Assembly (NCBI RefSeq): GCF_036345175.1
Contig: NZ_CP107780.1
Location: forward strand, 6,758,001 to 6,822,000
Direction of reading: 5' to 3'
Origin: Streptomyces sp. NBC_00576
GTDB lineage: Bacteria; Actinomycetota; Actinomycetes; Streptomycetales; Streptomycetaceae
DNA: 64,000 nucleotides
Below the pieces are notes generated by a model that saw nothing but the letters and a program-made list of their open reading frames with translations, searched no databases and had not been told where the DNA came from. Positions 1-8,705 of this stretch are shown here, piece after piece (the first letter of the stretch is position 1; every line of letters starts with the position of its first letter). The position numbers and the translations under genes were made by a program.

Positions 1-2
1 TG

Positions 3-866
3 GAACTCGGCGCCACCACGATCATGATCTACGGATTCCGTGATCGTGAAATGATTCTCGACATCTACGAGCTCATCACGGGCCTGCGGATGAACCACGC
101 GTACATCCGCCCCGGCGGACTCGCCCAGGACCTGCCGCCCGGCGCGGTGGACCACATCCGCGAGTTCGTGAAGAAGATGAAGAAGAACCTTCCCGAGTAC
201 GACAAGCTCGCCACCGGGAACCCCATCTTCAAGGCCCGTATGCAGGACGTCGGTTACCTCGATCTGGCCGGCTGCATGGCCCTCGGCGCCACCGGCCCGA
301 TCCTGCGCTCCACCGGCCTTCCGCACGACCTGCGCAAGAGCCAGCCGTACTGCGGCTACGAGACGTTCGACTTCGACATCCCCACCGCCGACTCCTGCGA
401 CTCCTACGGCCGCTTCTTGATCCGTCTGGAGGAGATGCGCCAGTCGCTCAGGATCGTCGAGCAGTGCCTGGACCGGCTCCAGCCCGGCCCGGTCATGGTC
501 ACCGACAAGAAGATCGCCTGGCCCGCCCAGCTCGCCCTGGGACCGGACGGCCTGGGTAACTCCCTGGACCACATCAAGAAGATCATGGGCACCTCCATGG
601 AGGCCCTGATCCACCACTTCAAGCTGGTGACCGAGGGTTTCCGCGTCCCGCCGGGACAGGCGTACGCGGCCGTCGAATCACCCAAGGGCGAACTCGGGGT
701 GCACGCCGTTTCCGACGGAGGCACCCGCCCCTTCCGGGTCCACTTCCGCGACCCGTCCTTCACCAACCTGCAGGCCATGGCGGCGATGTGCGAGGGCGGC
801 CAGGTCGCCGACGTCATCGTCGCCGTCGCGTCCATCGACCCCGTGATGGGAGGCGTCGACCGGTGA
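3..866 (+). CDS. nuoD: NADH-quinone oxidoreductase subunit D (5'-truncated by the window edge)
   Basis: This is the C-terminal 287 residues of the 49-kDa hydrogenase-like subunit of complex I, which with NuoB frames the menaquinone site. The reading frame is open from base 3, beginning ELGATTIMIYGFRDRE. It contains the family features LRMNHAYIRPGG, the CGYETFDFDIP stretch, and the typical C-terminus with ASIDPVMGGVDR. Actinobacterial NuoD is about 440 residues, so roughly the first third lies upstream of the window. The stop codon overlaps the GTG start of nuoE, which implies translational coupling. The identification is secure. It is also the only nuoD in this window, which matters because the second nuo cluster has none. 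Confidence 0.97.
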   Translation, partial: ELGATTIMIYGFRDREMILDIYELITGLRMNHAYIRPGGLAQDLPPGAVDHIREFVKKMKKNLPEYDKLATGNPIFKARMQDVGYLDLAGCMALGATGPILRSTGLPHDLRKSQPYCGYETFDFDIPTADSCDSYGRFLIRLEEMRQSLRIVEQCLDRLQPGPVMVTDKKIAWPAQLALGPDGLGNSLDHIKKIMGTSMEALIHHFKLVTEGFRVPPGQAYAAVESPKGELGVHAVSDGGTRPFRVHFRDPSFTNLQAMAAMCEGGQVADVIVAVASIDPVMGGVDR

Positions 867-1717
867 CCACCACTCCCGAGGGCGTCAGCCTGGGCATGCC
901 CCAACTGCCCGCGCCCGCTTACCCGGATGACGTTCGAGCCCGGCTCGAAGCGGACTCCCGCGAGGTCATCGCCCGCTACCCGGACTCCCGGTCCGCTCTC
1001 CTGCCGTTGCTGCATCTCGTGCAGTCGGAGGAGGGCCATGTCACGCGCACCGGGATGCGGTTCTGCGCGGACGTGCTGGGCCTGACCACGGCCGAGGTCA
1101 CCGCGGTCGCCACCTTCTATTCCATGTACCGCCGGGGCCCCTCCGGCGACTACCAGGTGGGCGTCTGCACGAACACCCTGTGCGCGGTGCTGGGCGGCGA
1201 CGCCATCTTCGAGACCCTCCAGGAGCACCTCGGCGTCGCCAACGGCGGGACCACCGAGGACGGCAAGGTCACCCTGGAGCACATCGAGTGCAACGCGGCC
1301 TGCGACTTCGCACCCGTCGTGATGGTCAACTGGGAGTTCTTCGACAACCAGACCCCGGCCAGCGCCAAGCGCCTCGTCGACGACCTGCGCTCGGGCGCGC
1401 AGGTCGAACCCACACGCGGTGCCCCCTTGTGCACGTTCAAGGACACCGCCCGCATCCTGGCGGGCTTCCCCGACACCCGGGACGGGGCCGTCGAGGCGAG
1501 CGGAAGCGCGGGCGCCGCCTCGCTGACCGGGCTCCGGCTGGCCAAGGGCGAGAGCCCCGCGCGCGTGGTGCACCCCAGGGGTAGTGGCGCCTCCAAGGGC
1601 ACGCCGCCGCACGACCCGTCGCCCGCCGAGCACCTCAGTTCGCACGACGCGCCGCAGGACACGGCGGCTTCCGACCCCTCCCACCCGGCGGGGCCCGTCA
1701 CCGAGGAGGGGGAGTGA
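863..1717 (+). CDS. nuoE: NADH-quinone oxidoreductase subunit E
   Basis: This is the 24-kDa thioredoxin-fold [2Fe-2S] subunit of the NADH-oxidising arm of complex I, 284 residues. The four cluster ligands are visible as C102-x4-C107 and C143-x3-C147. I chose the GTG at 863, which overlaps the nuoD stop. The frame extends further upstream but only over nuoD. The conserved domain ends near residue 180. About 100 residues of Ala/Pro/Ser/His-rich tail follow, a longer C-terminus than in enterobacterial NuoE (about 166 residues) and probably disordered. The stop overlaps the nuoF start as TGATG. Confidence 0.96.
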   Translation: MTTTPEGVSLGMPQLPAPAYPDDVRARLEADSREVIARYPDSRSALLPLLHLVQSEEGHVTRTGMRFCADVLGLTTAEVTAVATFYSMYRRGPSGDYQVGVCTNTLCAVLGGDAIFETLQEHLGVANGGTTEDGKVTLEHIECNAACDFAPVVMVNWEFFDNQTPASAKRLVDDLRSGAQVEPTRGAPLCTFKDTARILAGFPDTRDGAVEASGSAGAASLTGLRLAKGESPARVVHPRGSGASKGTPPHDPSPAEHLSSHDAPQDTAASDPSHPAGPVTEEGE

Positions 1718-3063
1718 TGACATTGGCACCCGAGATCAACGAGACCAGCCCCGAGAAGCTGCTCGCACCCGTGTTGTCGGCCTTCTGGGACGAGGACAGG
1801 TCCTGGAGCCTCGACGTCTACCGGAGGCACGAAGGGTACGAGGGACTCCGCAAGGCCCTCGCGATGACCCCGGACGACCTCATCGCGTACGTCAAGGAGT
1901 CCGGTCTGCGTGGCCGCGGCGGTGCGGGATTCCCTACGGGAATGAAATGGCAGTTCATTCCTCAGGGTGATGGAAAACCACACTATCTAGTTGTCAACGC
2001 CGACGAGTCGGAACCGGGAACCTGTAAGGACATCCCGCTCCTCTTCGCGAACCCGCATAGCCTCATCGAGGGCATTGTGATCGCGTGTTATGCCATCAGG
2101 TCTTCGCATGCCTTCATCTATCTGCGCGGTGAAGTCGTGCCAGTGCTGCGGCGGTTGCACGAGGCCGTACGTGAGGCCTACGCGGCGGGCTACCTCGGCA
2201 AGGACGTGCTCGGCAGCGGACTCGACCTCGAACTCACCGTGCACGCGGGCGCGGGCGCGTACATCTGTGGTGAAGAGACCGCACTGCTCGACTCGCTCGA
2301 AGGCCGCCGGGGTCAACCGCGGCTTCGTCCCCCCTTTCCTGCCGTCGCAGGGCTCTATGCGTGCCCAACTGTTGTAAATAACGTCGAGTCGATCGCGTCA
2401 GTTCCCGCGATTCTGCAAAAGGGCAAAGAATGGTTCCGGTCGATGGGCAGCGAGAAGTCCCCGGGCTTCACGCTCTACTCGCTCAGCGGCCATGTCACCA
2501 ATCCGGGCCAGTACGAGGCCCCGCTCGGCATCACGCTCCGCCAACTCCTCGGCATGAGCGGCGGGATGCGCTCCGGCCACCGGCTGAAGTTCTGGACACC
2601 GGGCGGCTCCTCGACACCGATGTTCACCGACGAGCATCTCGACGTCCCTCTTGACTACGAAGGAGTGGGCGCAGCGGGTTCCATGCTCGGCACAAAAGCA
2701 CTCCAGTGCTTCGACGAGACCACCTGCGTCGTCCGGGCGGTCACCCGCTGGACCGAGTTCTACGCCCACGAGTCCTGCGGCAAGTGCACGCCCTGCCGTG
2801 AAGGGACGTACTGGCTCGTGCAGTTGCTGCGCGACATCGAGGCCGGCAAGGGCGTCATGTCCGACCTCGACAAGCTGAACGACATCGCCGACAACATCAA
2901 CGGCAAGTCCTTCTGCGCCCTCGGCGACGGTGCCGCCTCGCCGATCTTCTCTTCCCTCAAGTACTTCCGCGAGGAGTACGAGGACCACATCACGGGCCGA
3001 GGCTGCCCCTTCGACCCGGCCAAGTCGACGGTCTGGGCCGACCGCACGGAGGTGAACGCATGA
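1717..3063 (+). CDS. nuoF: NADH-quinone oxidoreductase subunit F
   Basis: This is the 51-kDa subunit that binds NADH and FMN and passes electrons to the N3 [4Fe-4S] cluster, 448 residues. The FMN/NADH glycine-rich loop GLRGRGGAGFPTGMKW lies near residue 65. The YICGEETALLDSLEG motif is near residue 185. The iron-sulfur motif ESCGKCTPCREG is near residue 352, with the distal cysteine in FCALGDGA. The ATG at 1717 is preceded by a strong Shine-Dalgarno (GAGGAGGGGGAG). A GTG one codon upstream is in frame but less likely. The gene ends in an ATGA overlap with nuoG. Confidence 0.97.
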   Translation: MTLAPEINETSPEKLLAPVLSAFWDEDRSWSLDVYRRHEGYEGLRKALAMTPDDLIAYVKESGLRGRGGAGFPTGMKWQFIPQGDGKPHYLVVNADESEPGTCKDIPLLFANPHSLIEGIVIACYAIRSSHAFIYLRGEVVPVLRRLHEAVREAYAAGYLGKDVLGSGLDLELTVHAGAGAYICGEETALLDSLEGRRGQPRLRPPFPAVAGLYACPTVVNNVESIASVPAILQKGKEWFRSMGSEKSPGFTLYSLSGHVTNPGQYEAPLGITLRQLLGMSGGMRSGHRLKFWTPGGSSTPMFTDEHLDVPLDYEGVGAAGSMLGTKALQCFDETTCVVRAVTRWTEFYAHESCGKCTPCREGTYWLVQLLRDIEAGKGVMSDLDKLNDIADNINGKSFCALGDGAASPIFSSLKYFREEYEDHITGRGCPFDPAKSTVWADRTEVNA

Positions 3064-5564
3064 CGGTGACCACGAGCGCTCCCTCCGGAGGGGGCGACGC
3101 GGCGGTCCCGCCGGAAGATCTCGTCTCGCTGAAGATCGACGGCATCGACATCAGCGTGCCCAAGGGCACCCTGGTGATCCGCGCCGCCGAACAGCTCGGC
3201 ATCGAGATCCCGCGCTTCTGCGACCACCCCCTCCTCGATCCGGCCGGCGCCTGCCGCCAGTGCATCGTCGAGGTCGAGGGCCAGCGCAAGCCCATGGCGT
3301 CCTGCACGATCACCTGTACGGACGGGATGGTCGTCAAGACTCACCTCACCTCGCCCGTGGCCGAAAAGGCCCAGCACGGTGTGATGGAGCTGCTGCTCAT
3401 CAACCATCCGCTCGACTGCCCGGTCTGCGACAAGGGCGGCGAGTGCCCCCTGCAGAACCAGGCCATGTCGCATGGCCAGTCGGAGTCCCGCTTCGAAGGC
3501 AAGAAGCGGACGTACGAGAAGCCCGTACCGATCTCCACGCAGGTGCTGCTCGACCGTGAGCGGTGCGTGCTGTGCGCCCGCTGCACCCGCTTCTCCAACC
3601 AGATCGCGGGCGACCCGATGATCGAGCTGATCGAGCGCGGCGCGCTCCAGCAGGTCGGCACCGGTGAGGGCGATCCCTTCGAGTCGTACTTCTCCGGGAA
3701 CACGATCCAGATCTGCCCGGTCGGCGCGCTGACCTCGGCGGCGTATCGCTTCCGCTCCCGCCCCTTCGACCTCGTCTCCTCGCCCTCGGTGTGCGAGCAC
3801 TGCTCCGGCGGTTGCGCCACCCGCACCGACCACCGGCGCGGCAAGGTCATGCGGCGCCTGGCCGCCCCTGACGCCGAGGTCAACGAGGAGTGGATCTGCG
3901 ACAAGGGACGCTTCGGCTTCCGGTACGCGCAGAAGCCGGACCGGCTCCAGACGCCCCTGGTGCGCAACGCCGACGGCGTCCTGGAGCCCGCCTCCTGGCC
4001 CGAGGCGCTGGAGGCTGCGGCTCAGGGTCTCCTCGCGGCCCGTAGTCGTACGGGCGTTCTCACCGGCGGTCGGCTCACCGTCGAGGACGCCTACGCGTAC
4101 AGCAAGTTCGCGCGCGTGGCCCTCGACACCAACGACATCGACTTCCGCGCGCGCGTGCACAGCGCCGAGGAGGCCGACTTCCTGGCCGCCCGGGTCGGCG
4201 GACGCGGACGGGACCTCGATGGTACGGGTGTCACGTACACCTCCCTGGAGAAGGCGCCCGCGGTCCTGCTGGTCGGGTTCGAGTCAGAGGAGGAGGCGCC
4301 CGGCGTCTTCCTGCGGCTGCGCAAGGCCTGGCGGGGACACGGGCAGAAGGTCTTCTCGCTCGCCACGCACGCGACGCGCGGCCTGGAGAAGGCCGGCGGC
4401 ACGCTGCTGCCCGCCGCTCCCGGCACCGAGACCGAGTGGCTGGACGCGCTCGGGAGCGGGTTCGGTCTGGAGGAGAGCGGAGCGAAGGCCGCCGAGGCGC
4501 TGCGCACCGAGGGTGCGGTAATCGTCGTCGGCGAGCGGCTGGCCGCTGTGGCGGGCGGGCTCACCGCCGCGGTACGGGCCGCTTCCACGACCGGCGCCCA
4601 GCTGGTGTGGATCCCGCGCCGGGCCGGGGAGCGCGGTGCCGTCGAGGCCGGCGCGCTGCCGTCGCTGCTGCCGGGCGGACGTCCGGCGACCGACCCGCGC
4701 GCGCGGGGCGAGGTCGCCGTCGCCTGGGGCGTGGCCGAGCTTCCGCATCGCTTCGGCCGCGACACCGGCCAGATCGTCGAGGCCGCCGCCGGAGGCGAGC
4801 TGCGGGCCCTGGTGGTCGCCGGCGTCGAGGTCGCCGACCTGCCGGATCCGGCACGCGCGCGTGAAGCCCTTCACGAAGTGGGCTTCCTGGTGTCGCTGGA
4901 ACTGCGGCCCAGTGAGGTCACCGAGCACGCCGATGTCGTACTCCCGGTCGCCGCGGTCGCCGAGAAGGCGGGCACCTTCCTCAACTGGGAGGGCCGGGCC
5001 CGCCTCTTCGAGGCAGCGCTCAAGCCCGACCAGATGACTCGGCGTGTCGCGCCGTCCGACGCCCGCGTGCTCCAGATGCTGGCCGACGCCATGGACGTAC
5101 ACCTGGGGCTGCCCGATCTGCAGACCGCGCGGCAGGAACTGGACCGACTCGGGTCCTGGGACGGGGCGCGGGCCACCAACCCGCTGGAGATCGGCGCCCA
5201 GTTGCCGCGTCCGGCCGCCGGCGAAGCGGTGCTCGCCGGACACCGGCTGCTCCTCGACCAGGGGCGGCTCCAGGAGGGCGACGACGCACTCGCCGGGACG
5301 CGGCACGCCGCACACGCGCGCGTGTCGGCCGCCACGGCAGCCGAAGCCGGTGTCAAGGACGGCGACCTGCTCGCCGTGACCGGTGCCACCGGGACGGTCG
5401 AACTCCCCCTCAGGGTCACCGAGATGCCCGACCGCGTGGTCTGGCTGCCGCTGAACTCCACCGGAGGCGGCGTCGCCTCCGACACCGGGGCGCTGCCCGG
5501 CGCACTCGTCCGCATCGGCCCGGCGACCCTGGCCTCCGACGCACCCAAGGAGGTGGAGGCATGA
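3060..5564 (+). CDS. nuoG: NADH-quinone oxidoreductase subunit G
   Basis: This is the 75-kDa peripheral-arm subunit that carries the wire of iron-sulfur clusters from NuoF toward NuoI, 834 residues. The N-terminal half has the [2Fe-2S] ferredoxin motif with CRQC, the His-containing N5 region (HPLDCPVCDKGGECPLQNQ) and the CVLCARCTRF cluster. Near residue 245 is a CEHCSGGC segment that resembles the extra cluster of molybdopterin-type proteins. The C-terminal half is a degenerate molybdopterin oxidoreductase domain with long Ala/Gly-rich loops, as usual in actinobacteria. The start overlaps nuoF and the stop overlaps nuoH, each by 4 bp. Confidence 0.97.
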   Translation: MTVTTSAPSGGGDAAVPPEDLVSLKIDGIDISVPKGTLVIRAAEQLGIEIPRFCDHPLLDPAGACRQCIVEVEGQRKPMASCTITCTDGMVVKTHLTSPVAEKAQHGVMELLLINHPLDCPVCDKGGECPLQNQAMSHGQSESRFEGKKRTYEKPVPISTQVLLDRERCVLCARCTRFSNQIAGDPMIELIERGALQQVGTGEGDPFESYFSGNTIQICPVGALTSAAYRFRSRPFDLVSSPSVCEHCSGGCATRTDHRRGKVMRRLAAPDAEVNEEWICDKGRFGFRYAQKPDRLQTPLVRNADGVLEPASWPEALEAAAQGLLAARSRTGVLTGGRLTVEDAYAYSKFARVALDTNDIDFRARVHSAEEADFLAARVGGRGRDLDGTGVTYTSLEKAPAVLLVGFESEEEAPGVFLRLRKAWRGHGQKVFSLATHATRGLEKAGGTLLPAAPGTETEWLDALGSGFGLEESGAKAAEALRTEGAVIVVGERLAAVAGGLTAAVRAASTTGAQLVWIPRRAGERGAVEAGALPSLLPGGRPATDPRARGEVAVAWGVAELPHRFGRDTGQIVEAAAGGELRALVVAGVEVADLPDPARAREALHEVGFLVSLELRPSEVTEHADVVLPVAAVAEKAGTFLNWEGRARLFEAALKPDQMTRRVAPSDARVLQMLADAMDVHLGLPDLQTARQELDRLGSWDGARATNPLEIGAQLPRPAAGEAVLAGHRLLLDQGRLQEGDDALAGTRHAAHARVSAATAAEAGVKDGDLLAVTGATGTVELPLRVTEMPDRVVWLPLNSTGGGVASDTGALPGALVRIGPATLASDAPKEVEA

Positions 5565-6925
5565 GTCCGTACCTCGCCGCTGAAGATCTCTCCATGTTCG
5601 GCACCGACCCCTGGTGGCTGGTCGTCGTCAAGGCCGTCTTCTGCTTCGCCTTCCTGATGATCACCGTGCTGTTCTCCATCGTGTGGGAACGCAAGGTCGT
5701 CGCCTGGATGCAGCTGCGCATCGGCCCCAACCGGCACGGCCCCTGGGGCATGCTCCAGTCGCTCGCCGACGGCATCAAACTGATGCTCAAGGAAGACCTG
5801 ATCGTCAAGCGCGCGGACAAGGTCGTCTACATCCTCGCGCCGGTCATCGCGGCCATCCCGGCCTTCATGGCGATCGCGGTCATCCCGTTCGGACCGGCCG
5901 GCAACGAGGTGTCGATCTTCGGCACCCGTACGACGATGCAGCTCACCGACCTGCCGATCGCGATGCTCTACATCCTCGCGGTCGCCTCGGTCGGGATCTA
6001 CGGGATCGTGCTCGCGGGCTGGAGTTCAGGATCCACCTACCCCCTGCTGGGCGGTCTGCGGTCCTGCGCGCAGATGATCTCGTACGAGATCGCCATGGGC
6101 GCCGCCTTCGCCTCGGTGTTCCTGTACTCCGGTTCGATGTCGACCTCGACCATCGTCGAACAGCAGCACGACCGCTGGTACATCGTCCTGCTGCCGGTCT
6201 CCTTCATCATCTACATCGTGACGATGGTCGGCGAGACCAACCGCGCCCCCTTCGACATGCCGGAGTCCGAGGGCGACCTGGTCGGCGGCTTCAACACCGA
6301 GTACTCGTCCATCAAGTTCGCGATGTTCATGCTCGCCGAGTACGTCAACATGGTGACCGTCTCGGCCGTGTCGGTGACGCTCTTCCTGGGCGGCTGGCGG
6401 GCTCCCTGGCCCATCAGCACCTTCTGGGAGGGCGCCAACCATGGCTGGTGGCCGATGGCCTGGTTCGTCATCAAGGTGCAGCTGCTGCTGTTCTTCTTCA
6501 TCTGGCTGCGCGGCACCCTCCCGCGCGTCCGCTACGACCAGCTGATGAAGCTCGGCTGGAAGGTCCTCATCCCGGTCTCGCTGGTCTGGCTGATGCTCGT
6601 CGCGACCGTACGGACCCTGCGCAACGAGAACTACGACTTCGCCGACATTGCCCTCTACGTAGGCGGCGGTGTCATCACCCTGCTTCTGCTCTCCTTCGTG
6701 GCCGACATGTTCCGCGACCGGGGCAAGGCACCACAGACGGCCGACGCCGAGCCCGTCGCCTTCGACCCGATGGCGGGCGGATTCCCCGTACCGCCACTGC
6801 CGGGACAGGAGGCGCCGGCGGTGCCGCGCAGGCACCCGCGCCGCGAGCGCGAGTTGATTGTCAGTGGTGGGTCGGATACTGGCAGTGACGGATCTCAGGA
6901 TGGAAAGGAGGCGTCCGATGGCTGA
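5561..6925 (+). CDS. nuoH: NADH-quinone oxidoreductase subunit H
   Basis: This membrane subunit forms the junction between the quinone cavity and the proton channels, 454 residues and about eight transmembrane helices. Family signatures include ERKVVAWMQLRIGPNRHGPWG near residue 45 and the quinone-chamber loop TNRAPFDMPESEGDLVGGFNTEYS near residue 225. A soluble Pro/Arg/Ser-rich tail of about 70 residues follows the last helix and is absent from short NuoH proteins. It overlaps nuoG by 4 bp, and its end runs 8 bp into nuoI. Confidence 0.97.
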   Translation: MSPYLAAEDLSMFGTDPWWLVVVKAVFCFAFLMITVLFSIVWERKVVAWMQLRIGPNRHGPWGMLQSLADGIKLMLKEDLIVKRADKVVYILAPVIAAIPAFMAIAVIPFGPAGNEVSIFGTRTTMQLTDLPIAMLYILAVASVGIYGIVLAGWSSGSTYPLLGGLRSCAQMISYEIAMGAAFASVFLYSGSMSTSTIVEQQHDRWYIVLLPVSFIIYIVTMVGETNRAPFDMPESEGDLVGGFNTEYSSIKFAMFMLAEYVNMVTVSAVSVTLFLGGWRAPWPISTFWEGANHGWWPMAWFVIKVQLLLFFFIWLRGTLPRVRYDQLMKLGWKVLIPVSLVWLMLVATVRTLRNENYDFADIALYVGGGVITLLLLSFVADMFRDRGKAPQTADAEPVAFDPMAGGFPVPPLPGQEAPAVPRRHPRRERELIVSGGSDTGSDGSQDGKEASDG

Positions 6926-7529
6926 GGAGCCCAAGGAGGCCGGGCAGACGACGCCTGGCTTTCAGAACCCCGTGGCCGGCTTCGGTGTGACCTTCAAGGC
7001 CATGTTCAAGAAGCGGCTGACCGAGCAGTACCCCGAGCAGCAGAAGACCACCGCTCCCCGGTTCCACGGGCGGCACCAGCTCAACCGTCATCCGGACGGC
7101 CTTGAGAAGTGCATCGGCTGCGAGCTGTGCGCCTGGGCCTGCCCCGCGGACGCCATCTATGTGGAGGGCGCCGAAAACACCGACGAGGAGCGTTACTCGC
7201 CGGGCGAGCGGTACGGCGCGGTCTACCAGATCAACTACGCCCGCTGCATCCTGTGCGGGCTGTGCATCGAGGCGTGCCCCACGCGCGCGTTGACGATGAC
7301 GAACGAGTTCGAGCTGGCCGACAGCAGCCGCGCCAACCTCATCTACACCAAAGAGCAGCTGCTCGCCGGACTCGAAGAGGGCATGGTCGATTCGCCCCAC
7401 TCGATCTTCCCGGGCACCGACGAACAGGACTACTACCGGGGACTGGTCACCGAGGCCGCGCCCGGCACGGTGCGTCAAGTCGCCGTCTCCAAGGGCGAGA
7501 AGCCTGAGGAAAAGGGGGTGGGGGCATGA
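6918..7529 (+). CDS. nuoI: NADH-quinone oxidoreductase subunit I
   Basis: This is the 23-kDa ferredoxin-like subunit that holds clusters N6a and N6b and delivers electrons to N2 in NuoB, 203 residues. Both eight-iron motifs are present: CIGCELCAWACP and CILCGLCIEACP. I chose the ATG at 6918 because a near-perfect Shine-Dalgarno (GGAAAGGAGG) lies 7 bp upstream. The frame is open for 20 more codons, but those lie inside nuoH. The stop overlaps the nuoJ start (ATGA). Confidence 0.97.
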   Translation: MAEEPKEAGQTTPGFQNPVAGFGVTFKAMFKKRLTEQYPEQQKTTAPRFHGRHQLNRHPDGLEKCIGCELCAWACPADAIYVEGAENTDEERYSPGERYGAVYQINYARCILCGLCIEACPTRALTMTNEFELADSSRANLIYTKEQLLAGLEEGMVDSPHSIFPGTDEQDYYRGLVTEAAPGTVRQVAVSKGEKPEEKGVGA

Positions 7530-8395
7530 GCGCGCAGCTCGCCGCCGCAGCCACTCTTTCTGCCGGCACCTCCACGGGTGAGGCGTTCCAGTTCTGGGTG
7601 CTCGGTACCGTCGCCGTGGCCGGAGCCCTGTGCACCGTCTTCATGAAGAGGGCCGTGCACAGCGCGCTCTGTCTCGCCGGAACCATGATCATCCTGGCGG
7701 TGTTCTACCTGGCCAACGGTGCCTACTTCCTGGGCGTCGTCCAGATCGTCGTCTACACCGGCGCGATCATGATGCTGTTCCTCTTCGTGGTCATGCTCGT
7801 CGGTGTCACCGCCGCGGACTCGCTCAAGGAGACCATCAAGGGCCAGCGCTGGCTGGCCCTGGTGTGCGGGCTCGGCTTCGGCATCCTCCTGGTCGCGGGC
7901 GTCGGAAACGCCTCGCTGAAGGAGTTCACCGGCCTCGGCCAGGCCAACGCGAACGGCAACGTGGAGGGCCTGGCCGCCCTCATCTTCACGAAGTACGTGT
8001 TCGCCTTCGAGATCACCGGCGCCCTGCTGATCACCGCCGCCGTCGGTGCCATGGTGCTCACACACCGCGAGCGCACCGAGCGCGCCAAGACTCAGCGCGA
8101 GCTGGCGGAAGAGCGCGTACGGGACGGCAAGCACCTGCCGCCGCTGCCCGCCCCCGGTGTGTACGCCCGGCACAACGCGGTGGACGTCGCGGGCCTGCTG
8201 CCCGACGGGACCACGGCCGAGCTCTCGGTCATGCAGACGCTGCGCCAGCGCGGCCAGATCCGTGATGTGTCCGCCGAGGCAATCAGCGACCTCAAGGCCC
8301 TGGAGCAGCGCGCCGAGGACCGCCTGGAGCGCACCAGCAGCGGCCCGGCCAGCGGGTCGGCCAGTGGCTCGAACAGTGGGGAGGCGTCGAAGTGA
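7526..8395 (+). CDS. nuoJ: NADH-quinone oxidoreductase subunit J
   Basis: This small antiporter-adjacent membrane subunit of complex I has 289 residues. Five hydrophobic helices fill residues 20-180. The segment AYFLGVVQIVVYTGAIMMLF is the typical NuoJ helix 3, with the pi-bulge region that gates the E-channel. The last 100 residues are hydrophilic, ending in a Ser/Gly-rich stretch, a common actinobacterial extension. It lies between nuoI and nuoK with 4-bp overlaps on both sides. Confidence 0.96.
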   Translation: MSAQLAAAATLSAGTSTGEAFQFWVLGTVAVAGALCTVFMKRAVHSALCLAGTMIILAVFYLANGAYFLGVVQIVVYTGAIMMLFLFVVMLVGVTAADSLKETIKGQRWLALVCGLGFGILLVAGVGNASLKEFTGLGQANANGNVEGLAALIFTKYVFAFEITGALLITAAVGAMVLTHRERTERAKTQRELAEERVRDGKHLPPLPAPGVYARHNAVDVAGLLPDGTTAELSVMQTLRQRGQIRDVSAEAISDLKALEQRAEDRLERTSSGPASGSASGSNSGEASK

Positions 8396-8691
8396 ACCCG
8401 GTCAACTACCTCTATCTCGCCGCCTTGTTGTTCACGATCGGCGCCACCGGCGTCCTGATCAGGCGCAACGCGATCGTCGTCTTCATGTGCGTGGAGCTGA
8501 TGCTCAACGCCTGCAACCTCGCGTTCGTCACCTTCTCCCGGATGCACGGCAATCTCGACGGCCAGGTCATCGCCTTCTTCACGATGGTCGTCGCCGCCGC
8601 GGAGGTCGTCGTCGGGCTCGCGATCATCGTGTCGCTGTTCCGTTCCCGCCACTCGGCCTCGGTCGACGACGCCAGCCTGATGAAGCTGTAA
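8392..8691 (+). CDS. nuoK: NADH-quinone oxidoreductase subunit K
   Basis: A 99-residue three-helix subunit homologous to MrpC. The key membrane glutamates of the proton path are visible in CVELMLNACN (helix 2) and AAAEVVVGLAI (helix 3). The start is GTG at 8392, overlapping the nuoJ stop. The length and both motifs match the family exactly. Confidence 0.96.
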   Translation: MNPVNYLYLAALLFTIGATGVLIRRNAIVVFMCVELMLNACNLAFVTFSRMHGNLDGQVIAFFTMVVAAAEVVVGLAIIVSLFRSRHSASVDDASLMKL

Positions 8692-8705
8692 GGGGTCGCT
8701 GAATC

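Noticed and set aside
404..1729. 441-codon minus-strand frame opposite nuoD/nuoE
   Set aside because: No start context or motifs; it lies antisense to well-defined complex I genes.
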